A stretch of 5,732 bases of DNA from an uncultured Clostridia bacterium (GCA_947624945.1 CANQMJ010000145.1:1-5732), one strand, 5' to 3'; counted from the stretch's first letter, positions 1-4,750 are shown. Notes: generated by a model not told the origin, from the letters alone. Program-made: numbers and translations.

Positions 1-38
1 GGATAACCGGCGCGAGAGTTCAAATCTCTCCTTCTCCG
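1..38 (+). tRNA. tRNA-Ser, 3' part only (cut by window edge)
   Basis: The visible part starts inside a long variable arm (GG-ATAA-CCGG) and continues into a T arm, stem GAGAG (14-18) pairing with CTCTC (26-30) around the loop TTCAAAT. The 3' acceptor strand CTTCTCC (31-37) and discriminator G (38) follow. A long variable arm means a class II tRNA (Ser, Leu or Tyr), and discriminator G fits serine, since bacterial tRNA-Leu and tRNA-Tyr normally carry A. No CCA is encoded; AT follows directly, so the tail must be added by the CCA enzyme, whose gene lies at 1995-3185. The anticodon is outside the window. Confidence 0.8.
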
Positions 39-48
39 ATATAGCAAT

Positions 49-105
49 GCACAACATATAGCGGTTTATATGTAAAATCTCCGCTGTATGTTGTGCTTTT
101 TCTTT
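49..105 (+). terminator. Intrinsic terminator of the plus-strand tRNA-Ser
   Basis: A 16-bp stem (49-64 with 81-96) has a single G-U pair and a 16-nt AT-rich loop. It is followed on the plus strand by TTTTTCTTT (97-105). It begins about 10 nt after the tRNA 3' end, which is the expected place for the end of that transcript. Confidence 0.85.
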
Positions 106-146
106 GCCCGATAATTGCAGTACCCCTTATCGTATTCGGAACGGAC

Positions 147-191
147 TGTGTGAGGCTCCATTTGACCTACGGTCAAATGGAGCCTCACACA
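147..191. repeat. Perfect 21-bp inverted repeat with 3-nt loop
   Basis: The arms 147-167 and 171-191 are perfectly complementary over 21 bp around the loop TAC. No T-run follows on either strand, so it is not a typical intrinsic terminator. It sits between two terminators in the gap between convergent tRNA genes. It may be a dispersed palindromic (REP- or MITE-like) element or a transcription barrier. The pairing is seen directly; the role is unknown. Confidence 0.75.
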
Positions 192-215
192 CCGGTGCGC
201 TCTCACTCATCATTT

Positions 216-258
216 CCGAAAGAGAAAGGGTGAGCGCTGCTCACCCTTTCTCTTTCGG
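216..258 (-). terminator. Bidirectional intrinsic terminator overlapping the tRNA-Ser 3' end
   Basis: This is a perfect 20-bp inverted repeat (216-235 with 239-258, loop GCT). Its GC core, GGGTGAGC with GCTCACCC, is flanked by AAAGAGAAA on one side and TTTCTCTTT on the other, so either strand yields a GC hairpin followed by a U-rich run. The outer three base pairs (256-258) are also the last three nucleotides of the minus-strand tRNA-Ser. The hairpin therefore begins inside the mature tRNA. Confidence 0.8.
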
Positions 259-341
259 AGCGGGTGGGATTCGAACCCACGTGACGTTGCCGTCAAACTG
301 ATTTCGAGTCAGCCCCGTTATGACCTCTTCGATACCGCTCC
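256..341 (-). tRNA. tRNA-Ser(CGA)
   Basis: Read on the minus strand, this folds as a complete class II tRNA. The acceptor stem is GGAGCGG with CCGCTCC and discriminator G. The D arm starts TATCGAAGAGG. The anticodon loop CTCGAAA sits on a CTGA/TCAG stem and gives anticodon CGA, which reads UCG (serine). The long variable arm is TGACG-GCAA-CGTCA, and the T arm is GTGGG-TTCGAAT-CCCAC. No CCA is encoded. The gene has its own promoter at 360-388 and converges with the plus-strand tRNA-Ser at the window start. Confidence 0.95.
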
Positions 342-359
342 GTATTCAGTTGCTTACAT

Positions 360-388
360 ATTATCGCACACGGCGGCGCGATTGTCAA
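360..388 (-). promoter_or_regulatory. SigA-type promoter of tRNA-Ser(CGA)
   Basis: On the minus strand, the -35 box TTGACA (383-388) and the -10 box GATAAT (360-365) are separated by 17 bp. Transcription would start near 353, about 12 nt before the tRNA 5' end. The rest of the gap (342-457) contains two copies of GCAAAAATA on the minus strand and no clear terminator for the upstream oad genes, so readthrough into the tRNA is possible. Confidence 0.8.
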
Positions 389-457
389 GACTTATTTTTG
401 CTTTCGAACAATATTTTTGCGCGAAATCACCTCGCCGCACGCGCGCTATGCGCTCGG

Positions 458-607
458 TCACTTGTCCTCGCCGTTCTTTTTGCCGGACGTTATCTTATCG
501 AGTATCGCCGTGAACGCGATGATGACGCCCATCACGATAAATATGCCCAGCATACCGAGACCCATATAGCGTAAATTTTCAACAAAATTCATCGGTGTGA
601 AATTCAT
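458..607 (-). CDS. Small membrane protein, OadG-like decarboxylase gamma subunit
   Basis: This encodes a 49-residue protein beginning MNFTPMNFVENLRYMGLGML. It has a short polar N-terminus, one predicted membrane helix at about residues 15-36 (glycine- and methionine-rich: MGLGMLGIFIVMGVIIAF), and a charged C-terminal tail, SGKKNGEDK. This matches the layout of gamma subunits of Na+ pump decarboxylases (OadG/MmdD): one helix followed by a cytoplasmic tail. Usual gamma subunits are about 80 or more residues long with a longer tail that binds the carboxyltransferase, so this is a minimal version. The start is fixed by AGGAGG (614-619) six nucleotides upstream of ATG. It lies 67 nt downstream of oadB on the same strand, so it is probably co-transcribed and translated with it. 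The assignment rests on topology and context, with little sequence identity to lean on. Confidence 0.7.
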   Translation of the reverse strand: MNFTPMNFVENLRYMGLGMLGIFIVMGVIIAFTAILDKITSGKKNGEDK

Positions 608-674
608 GACACCCCTCCTATATAGTATAAGTTATTGTACGATCACTGCGGCGAAAAACGCAATTCGCCGCGCA

Positions 675-1772
675 TTATTTCAGGAAAAATCCGAGTATCA
701 GACCGCCCGCGATGACGGACGCTATCTGACCGGAAGCGTTCACTCCCATAGCCTGCATAAGGATGAAGTTGGACGGGTCCTCCTTGAGCGCCATTTTGTG
801 GACTACGCGTCCCGACATCGGGAACGCCGAGATGCCCGCCGCGCCTATCATCGGGTTTATCTTGTGACCGTCTTTGAGGAACAGGTTCATTATTTTCGCG
901 AATATGACGCCGCCCGCCGTGTCGACGATGAAAGCTATGAGTCCGAGACCGATTATGAGCAGCGTGTTGACGGTCAGAAATTCCGCCGCCTGCATGCGGA
1001 GCGCTATCGTGATGCCGAGGAATATCGTTACAAGATTTGCAAGCACGTTCTGCGCCGTATTTGACAGCGAATCGAGCACGCCGCATTCGCGTATCAGGTT
1101 GCCGAACATCAGAAATCCCACGAGCGCCGCAGAGTCGGGAGCAATGATGCCCGCGATAACGGTTATCACTATCGGGAACATGATCTTCGTCTTCTTCGAC
1201 ACCTCATGCTCCACGTACGGCATGCGTATCATGCGCTCCTTCTTCGTCGTCAGCGCCTTTATGACGGGCGGCTGTATTATCGGAACGAGCGACATATACG
1301 AGTACGCGGCGACCATTATCGCGCCGAGATACTTCGAGCCGAGCTTCAGCGCCACGACGATCGAGGTAGGGCCGTCTGCGGCGCCTATTATCGCTATCGA
1401 CGCCGCGTCGTTGATGTCGAAGAACATGGACGCCGTGCAGAGCGTGAAGAATATGCCGAACTGCGCCGCCGCGCCGAACAGCATCAGCTTCGGATTCGAC
1501 AGTATCGGCGAGAAGTCGCACATCGCGCCGATGCCGATGAACAGTATCAGCGGGAACAGCTCGTTTGCGATGCCGGCGTCGAACAGGGTCTGCAGCGGTT
1601 CGAGCGCGCCCGACATAGGCAGGTTGACGAGTATCGCGCCAAATCCTATCGGCAGAAGCAGCGTAGGCTCCATGTCTTTGGCGATCGCCAAGTAGATGAG
1701 GATGCCGCCTATCACCCACATGACCACCATCTGCCATGTGATATTGAGCAGATTTTCGTAAAGTATTTCCAT
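675..1772 (-). CDS. oadB: Na+-translocating decarboxylase beta subunit (OadB/GcdB/MmdB family)
   Basis: This is a 365-residue polytopic membrane protein. In the family, the beta subunit couples decarboxylation of carboxybiotin to Na+ export. The key residues known from Klebsiella OadB (Asp203, Tyr229, Asn373, Gly377, Ser382, Arg389) have counterparts here. D133 lies in GAADGPTSI, and Y159 in YSYMSLVP at exactly the same 26-residue spacing. N306, G310, S315 and R322 lie in NPMIGAAGISAFPMSGR with identical internal spacing. The length fits GcdB/MmdB-type subunits of about 370 residues. Start: AAGGAG lies about 9 nt upstream of ATG. The leader carries a promoter and a riboswitch. The substrate (oxaloacetate, methylmalonyl-CoA, glutaconyl-CoA or malonate) cannot be told from this subunit. 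No alpha subunit or biotin carrier gene is in the window, and the order beta then gamma differs from the classic oadGAB order. Confidence 0.93.
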   Translation of the reverse strand: MEILYENLLNITWQMVVMWVIGGILIYLAIAKDMEPTLLLPIGFGAILVNLPMSGALEPLQTLFDAGIANELFPLILFIGIGAMCDFSPILSNPKLMLFGAAAQFGIFFTLCTASMFFDINDAASIAIIGAADGPTSIVVALKLGSKYLGAIMVAAYSYMSLVPIIQPPVIKALTTKKERMIRMPYVEHEVSKKTKIMFPIVITVIAGIIAPDSAALVGFLMFGNLIRECGVLDSLSNTAQNVLANLVTIFLGITIALRMQAAEFLTVNTLLIIGLGLIAFIVDTAGGVIFAKIMNLFLKDGHKINPMIGAAGISAFPMSGRVVHKMALKEDPSNFILMQAMGVNASGQIASVIAGGLILGFFLK

Positions 1773-1806
1773 ATATAAAGCTCCTTACGGATATAATTTA
1801 CTAATG

Positions 1807-1854
1807 AAAAAAGACCGCTGCGGGCACGACGAAAACACGTATCCCACAACAGTC
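1807..1854 (-). terminator. Riboswitch-controlled intrinsic terminator
   Basis: On the minus strand a 12-bp stem (1843-1854 with 1813-1824, including three G-U pairs) closes an 18-nt loop and is followed by six U (1807-1812). The 5' arm starts with GACUGU, which contains the 3' strand of the aptamer's closing helix P1 (CUGU, 1849-1852). Terminator and ligand-bound aptamer are therefore mutually exclusive. This architecture predicts an ON switch, with ligand binding allowing readthrough into oadB. Confidence 0.85.
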
Positions 1855-1963
1855 TTGCCGTCACGGCGCAATACCGCGCCGTTTATGCCCGGGCGGGACG
1901 TGCGCATATGCGCACATCCGTACTGACGCCCGCAGCCGCGTTTCCGCCGGCTACTCCCTGTAC
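1849..1963 (-). promoter_or_regulatory. yybP-ykoY family (Mn2+) riboswitch aptamer
   Basis: The leader has the hallmarks of this family in the right order on the minus strand. The closing helix is ACAG (1958-1961) with CUGU (1849-1852). Loop L1 is GGAGUAG (1951-1957). A short hairpin with a GAAA loop follows (AGCC...GGCU, about 1934-1952). Next is a helix GGGC/GCCC whose internal loop reads GUCAGUA (around 1921-1927), topped by a 10-bp stem with an AUAU loop. The last hairpin is ACGGCGC/GCGCCGU (1863-1882), leading into the second core strand GCAAGA (1853-1858). The same blocks (GGAGUAG, GUCA, GCAAGA) occur in B. subtilis ykoY as I recall it. The family senses Mn2+ and typically controls Mn2+ efflux or metal transport genes. 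The predicted start site (about 1963) lies only 2 nt before P1. The match is by eye, without a covariance model. Confidence 0.85.
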
Positions 1964-1969
1964 GTACTT

Positions 1970-1998
1970 ATTATAGAATAAAATGCTTTATTTGTCAA
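1970..1998 (-). promoter_or_regulatory. Consensus SigA promoter of the oadB operon
   Basis: On the minus strand a perfect -35 box TTGACA (1993-1998) and a perfect -10 box TATAAT (1970-1975) are separated by exactly 17 bp. The -35 box contains the TGA stop codon of cca (1995-1997). So strong a promoter suggests constitutive initiation, with control left to the riboswitch terminator downstream. Confidence 0.93.
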
Positions 1999-3185
1999 CC
2001 GTTTTTTGAAAAATCCTTCGCAAACAGAAGCAGCACGCTGCGCTCGTTTTCAACACGTCCCGTTATGACACCCTCCAGCAGCGCGTCGAGGACTTCTCCC
2101 ATGCGTCTGCCCGCAGGTATCCCGATACCGATCAGGTCCGCGCCCGTTATATCGAGCATACGCACGTTCACGCACTCGCCGCGCGCCTCCATCTCACGCA
2201 GGCGCAATATAACCGCGTCTGCGTCCGCCGCGTCCATGCGCCCGCACAGCGACATCATCTCGACCGTGCGCACCGTGTCGTCGTAGCTGTGGCTGCGCAA
2301 AACGCGCCGCAGACCGACGTCGTCCGTATCGAACCCGCGCGCAAGCTCGAGCGTGCTTTTGACCGACGCGTACAGCTTTCCCTCGGGTTTCAAACGCGCG
2401 AGCGCCGGCAGCGACGACAAGTCACCGAGCAAAAGCGCAAACCGAAGCGCGAGGTCGCAGCGCGAGCGTGAAATCGCGTCCACAGTCGCCTCCGTTACCG
2501 ATATCTCCGGCATGACGACCTCTATCACGTCCGAAAACTCACCTGTCACAGACGGTGCGCCGCCGCCCGTCAGCATGCGGCGCAACTCGGACAGTATACG
2601 CTCCGCGGATATGTTGGAGAGCAGCGACTTTTTTTCATGTATCGCCGCCCGCGTCGCGTCCCCGACAGTGAATCCGAGACACGACGCGAACCGCAAAGCG
2701 CGCAGTATGCGCAGCCCGTCCTCGTCGAACCGCGCGGCGGGCTCGCCGACGCATTCGATAACGCGACGCTCGATGTCGCGCCGTCCACCGAACAGATCGC
2801 ACAGTCCGCGATGCGGGCTGTACGCCATCGCGTTTACGGTGAAATCGCGCCGCGACAGGTCGTCGGCGATGTTAAGCGAGAACGTCACGCTCGACGGGTG
2901 GCGGTTGTCGAGATATTTGCCGTCGGTGCGGTACGTGGTTATCTCGAGCGGCTCGCCGTCGACGAGAACGGTCACAGTCCCGTGCTTAATGCCCGTCTCG
3001 ATGAGGCGGAAGCCGCAAAACGTCGCCTCGATCTCGTCCGGCGTCGCCGACGTCGTTATGTCGTAGTCGTGGGGCAAAACGCCGCGGCAAAGGTCGCGCA
3101 CGCATCCGCCTACGGCGTATGCTTCAAACCCCGCCGCCTCGAGCATATCGAGCGCGAGCGTCACCGTATCCGGCAATCGGAACAT
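1995..3185 (-). CDS. cca: CCA-adding tRNA nucleotidyltransferase
   Basis: This enzyme adds or repairs the 3' CCA of tRNAs; neither tRNA gene in this window encodes CCA. The 396-residue protein is a class II nucleotidyltransferase. VGGCVRD (25-31) is the nucleotide-binding motif, and D40/D42 in DYD are the catalytic metal-binding aspartates. HGTVTV (68-73) and RRDFTVNAMAY (112-122) are the next family motifs. EDGLR (155-159) is the ATP/CTP-selecting EDxxR motif, in a typical ILRALRFAS context. The C-terminus has the family-like DITGADLIGIGIPAGRRMG (345-363). The region where many relatives carry an HD domain reads LRFALLLGD (247-255), with Gly in place of His, and is short. Start: AAAGGAGG is 8 nt upstream of ATG at 3185. 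An in-frame extension to 3380 exists but only translates intergenic repeats. Confidence 0.93.
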   Translation of the reverse strand: MFRLPDTVTLALDMLEAAGFEAYAVGGCVRDLCRGVLPHDYDITTSATPDEIEATFCGFRLIETGIKHGTVTVLVDGEPLEITTYRTDGKYLDNRHPSSVTFSLNIADDLSRRDFTVNAMAYSPHRGLCDLFGGRRDIERRVIECVGEPAARFDEDGLRILRALRFASCLGFTVGDATRAAIHEKKSLLSNISAERILSELRRMLTGGGAPSVTGEFSDVIEVVMPEISVTEATVDAISRSRCDLALRFALLLGDLSSLPALARLKPEGKLYASVKSTLELARGFDTDDVGLRRVLRSHSYDDTVRTVEMMSLCGRMDAADADAVILRLREMEARGECVNVRMLDITGADLIGIGIPAGRRMGEVLDALLEGVITGRVENERSVLLLFAKDFSKNG

Positions 3186-3193
3186 ACCGACGT

Positions 3194-3201
3194 CCTCCTT
3201 T
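3194..3201 (-). promoter_or_regulatory. Ribosome binding site that sets the cca start
   Basis: AAAGGAGG on the minus strand, 8 nt before the ATG at 3183-3185, is a near-perfect Shine-Dalgarno sequence. It decides for the 396-residue product over the 461-residue reading. The repeat copy at 3203-3258 starts immediately upstream of it. Confidence 0.9.
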
Positions 3202-3202
3202 G

Positions 3203-3258
3203 TAGTAAAAATTTTTGCAAAAGAGTGGGGGCTTGAGGGAGAGGAAAAACTTTTTTCA
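3203..3258 (+). repeat. Intergenic repeat, copy A
   Basis: Read on the plus strand, TAGTAAAAATTTTTGCAAAA and then a GAGTGGGGG block followed by a GGGAGAGG-AAAAACTTTTTT block match, with small indels, the core of the repeats at 3456-3483 (plus) and 4577-4604 (minus). The third block resembles the left arm of the palindrome at 4531-4576. The remaining sequence to about 3318 has no gene that I can support. Confidence 0.65.
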
Positions 3259-3318
3259 TTTGCGAGGAACCTTTTTGTAGAAAGTTGGGAGTTTTGTCGC
3301 TTACGCTCCAAACCTCCT

Positions 3319-3343
3319 ACACTTTTCGCTTTGCGAAAAGTGT
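3319..3343. repeat. Perfect 11-bp hairpin, GCGAAAAGTGT type (copy 1)
   Basis: ACACTTTTCGC (3319-3329) pairs perfectly with GCGAAAAGTGT (3333-3343) around TTT. A near-identical hairpin lies at 3512-3537, and both are preceded by a CTnCTAC-like stretch, so they are two copies of one element. There is no terminal T-run on the minus strand, so a simple terminator for an upstream minus-strand gene is not supported. Confidence 0.7.
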
Positions 3344-3379
3344 GGCAGCTCCGAGCGAAGCGAGGAGATGCTCTCCTCA

Positions 3380-3483
3380 CAAAAGCGGACCAAATCTGAT
3401 TATCTTAAGTACGCACTGAAAATACTGTTCTCGTTTAACTACTAAAAACAAAAAGTAGTAAAAGTTCTTGAAAGGAAAGGGGG
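3380..3483 (+). repeat. Left copy of the inverted repeat flanking trxB (copy B)
   Basis: The first 30 bp (3380-3409, from CAAAAGCGGACC to ATCTTAAG) are exactly the reverse complement of 4654-4683. After a few unmatched bases similarity continues to 3483 (CTGAAAATACTGTTCTCGTTT, then CTAAAAACAAAAA, then TAGTAAAAGTTCTTGAAAGG and a G-run), at roughly three quarters identity with short gaps against the right copy. The whole copy is noncoding. Confidence 0.88.
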
Positions 3484-3511
3484 TATCTCGCCGCTGACGC
3501 GTCGAGCTACT

Positions 3512-3537
3512 ACACGTTTTCGCTTCGCGAAAAGTGT
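3512..3537. repeat. Hairpin, GCGAAAAGTGT type (copy 2)
   Basis: ACAC-g-TTTTCGC (3512-3523) pairs with GCGAAAAGTGT (3527-3537) around TTC, with one bulged G. It is a second, slightly diverged copy of the hairpin at 3319-3343. The two copies stand on either side of the left inverted repeat. Confidence 0.65.
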
Positions 3538-3546
3538 GCGGTGCGT

Positions 3547-3584
3547 AGGGAAGGAAAACTTCTTTCAAGAAGTTTCCCTTCCCT
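3547..3584 (-). terminator. Hairpin downstream of trxB, possible terminator
   Basis: An 18-nt arm (3547-3564) and its partner (3567-3584) are complementary except for one position that is a G-U pair in the minus-strand RNA. The hairpin begins about 20 nt after the trxB stop. It lacks a 3' U-run on the minus strand, so it may instead be a repeat unit or an RNA-stabilising hairpin. Its arm AAGTTTCCCTTCCC resembles the sequences at 4560-4574 and 4730-4740. Confidence 0.5.
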
Positions 3585-3603
3585 CCGCGTTAAACAAAAT
3601 CCC

Positions 3604-4524
3604 TCACCCCAAATACCGGCACGCGGCGAGGGCGGCGGCGGCGCCGTCGGCGACAGCGGTCGCGATCTGGCGCACCGACTTCGTGCGGCAGTCGCCGGCG
3701 ACGAAAACGCCGGGCGTCTCGCAGAAGCAGGACTCGTCGGAGAGGATATAGCCGCCGTCATCGAGGGAGGTCACCGACTCGAACGGCTCGTTTTTGGGCG
3801 CAAGCCCGATCGCGACGAACGCGCCGTCGCAGTCGATGCTTTCGCGCGCGCCCGTGTCCGCGTGCTCGATCACGAGCCCGCCGAACGCGCCGTCGGCGGC
3901 GGGCTTGACCTCCGCCACAGTGACCGAGCATATCACGTCAACGTTATCGCGCGATGCGATCGCGTCGCGGAGCGCCTGCTCGCCCGTCAGCGTCGGCAGA
4001 TTTTGCAGTATCGTGACGTGCGCGCATACGTTCGACAGCATCAGCGCCTCCTGCAGCGCCGAGTTGCCGCCGCCCACGACGGCGACGTCGCGTCCGCGGT
4101 AGAATGCGCCGTCGCATACGGCGCAGAACGATATCCCCGCGCCGATGTGGGCGTCCTCGCCCGGCACGCCGAGATGGCGGTGCTCCGCGCCAGACGCGAT
4201 TATGACGGCCCTCGCTTCGTATACGGCGCCGCTCTCGCACTCGACGCGCTTATAATACTCCGGCGCCTCGCCGTCGGTGACGCGCGTCACTTCCTCGACC
4301 TCTATCTCAACGCCGAGGTCGAGCGCCTGACCCACCATCCTGTCCGCGATCTCGGCGCCCGATACGGACGGTATGCCCGGATAATTGTCTATCTGCGGCG
4401 AATACGTCATCTGACCGCCGAACGCGCCCTTCTCCAGTATCAGCACGGACTTCTCAGCCCGCCGCGCGTATATCCCCGCAGTCAGCCCCGCCGGCCCCGC
4501 GCCGATTATAATTATATCTGTCAT
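3604..4524 (-). CDS. trxB: Thioredoxin reductase-like flavoprotein with atypical NAD(P) site
   Basis: The 306-residue protein has the length and layout of low-molecular-weight thioredoxin reductases. An N-terminal FAD Rossmann motif, GAGPAGLTAGIYA (8-20), is followed by KGAFGGQM (32-39). The pyridine-nucleotide domain contains the redox-active C134-A-V-C137-D and the second dinucleotide fold, VVGGGNSALQEA (149-160). The C-terminal FAD motif is GVFVAGDC (272-279). The HRRxxxR segment that normally contacts the NADPH 2'-phosphate is absent; the place reads VTILQNLPTLTGEQALR (170-186). The electron donor may therefore be NADH or a ferredoxin-type protein. I see no Shine-Dalgarno next to the ATG; a 46-bp palindrome ends 6 nt before the start codon. 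The fused glutaredoxin-like domain of the upstream nrdD is a likely partner. Catalysis by the CxxC/flavin pair is family knowledge; the partner is inferred. Confidence 0.92.
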   Translation of the reverse strand: MTDIIIIGAGPAGLTAGIYARRAEKSVLILEKGAFGGQMTYSPQIDNYPGIPSVSGAEIADRMVGQALDLGVEIEVEEVTRVTDGEAPEYYKRVECESGAVYEARAVIIASGAEHRHLGVPGEDAHIGAGISFCAVCDGAFYRGRDVAVVGGGNSALQEALMLSNVCAHVTILQNLPTLTGEQALRDAIASRDNVDVICSVTVAEVKPAADGAFGGLVIEHADTGARESIDCDGAFVAIGLAPKNEPFESVTSLDDGGYILSDESCFCETPGVFVAGDCRTKSVRQIATAVADGAAAALAACRYLG

Positions 4525-4530
4525 AAGTTT

Positions 4531-4576
4531 TTGGGGGAGAAGGAAACTTTTTATAAAAAGTTTCCTTCTCCCCCAA
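4531..4576. repeat. 46-bp perfect palindrome just upstream of trxB
   Basis: The sequence is its own reverse complement over 46 bp (arms of 23, centre ...TTTTTA|TAAAAA...). As RNA it forms a long hairpin of G-rich and C-rich outer stems with an A/U centre. It ends 6 nt before the trxB ATG. Its 5' arm on the minus strand carries GGGGGAGAAGG, the only Shine-Dalgarno-like stretch near the gene, about 40 nt from the ATG and fully paired in the hairpin. It may act as nrdD terminator, translational control element or repeat end. Confidence 0.85.
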
Positions 4577-4683
4577 CCCCCTCATCTTTCAAAAATTTTT
4601 ATTGACTTTTTTATTTTTAGAAAAACAAACGAAAACAATTATTTCAGGGATAGCTTAAGATAATCAGATTTGGTCCGCTTTTG
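4577..4683 (-). repeat. Right copy of the inverted repeat flanking trxB (copy C)
   Basis: Read on the minus strand, 30 bp (4683 down to 4654) are identical to 3380-3409. Similarity then continues: CTGAAATAATTGTTTTCGTTT, CTAAAAATAAAAAAGT, AATAAAAATTTTTGAAAG and a G-run ending at 4577. It abuts the 46-bp palindrome, which looks like the distal part of the same repeat family. The stretch 4525-4750 has no gene that I can support. Confidence 0.88.
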
Positions 4684-4693
4684 GCGAGGGTAG

Positions 4694-4720
4694 GGGGCAC
4701 CTTTTACCAAAAGGGGCCCC
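4694..4720 (-). terminator. Hairpin downstream of nrdD, possible terminator
   Basis: GGGGCACCTTTT (4694-4705) pairs with AAAAGGGGCCCC (4709-4720) around ACC, with one mismatch. It lies about 30 nt past the nrdD stop. No U-run follows on the minus strand beyond the U-rich top of the stem, so termination is uncertain. Confidence 0.45.
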
Positions 4721-4750
4721 AACATTCGAAAGTTTCCCTCTACTTAACCC

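Noticed and set aside
104..301. Plus-strand open frame of 65 codons near the window start
   Set aside because: It runs through both perfect hairpins and into the antisense of tRNA-Ser(CGA), so it is an accident of noncoding sequence.
1849..1963. Sodium-sensing (DUF1646-type) riboswitch, suggested by the Na+ pump downstream
   Set aside because: The cores GGAGUAG, GUCA and GCAAGA and the helix order match the yybP-ykoY family; I do not see a reason in the sequence to prefer a Na+ aptamer.
3186..3380. N-terminal extension of cca by 65 residues to an upstream ATG
   Set aside because: The extension translates repeat copy A and the 3319-3343 hairpin, has no family similarity, and a near-perfect ribosome binding site lies 8 nt before the ATG at 3185.
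3203..3483. CRISPR array
   Set aside because: Repeats in this gap are few, unevenly spaced and imperfect, and no cas gene is present.
3377..3568. Minus-strand open frame of 63 codons between cca and trxB
   Set aside because: It consists almost wholly of the left inverted repeat and the second GCGAAAAGTGT hairpin, has no recognisable domain, and I see no convincing ribosome site.
3541..4605. Long plus-strand open frame of 354 codons opposite trxB
   Set aside because: It is the mirror of a GC-rich gene: Arg-rich, no domain, and opposite a clear thioredoxin reductase with all cofactor motifs. The plus-strand frames opposite oadB and cca are rejected for the same reason.
3380..4683. Complete insertion sequence around trxB
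   Set aside because: The inverted repeats look like terminal repeats, but the unit contains no transposase or recombinase, and I cannot see a target-site duplication outside 3380 and 4683.
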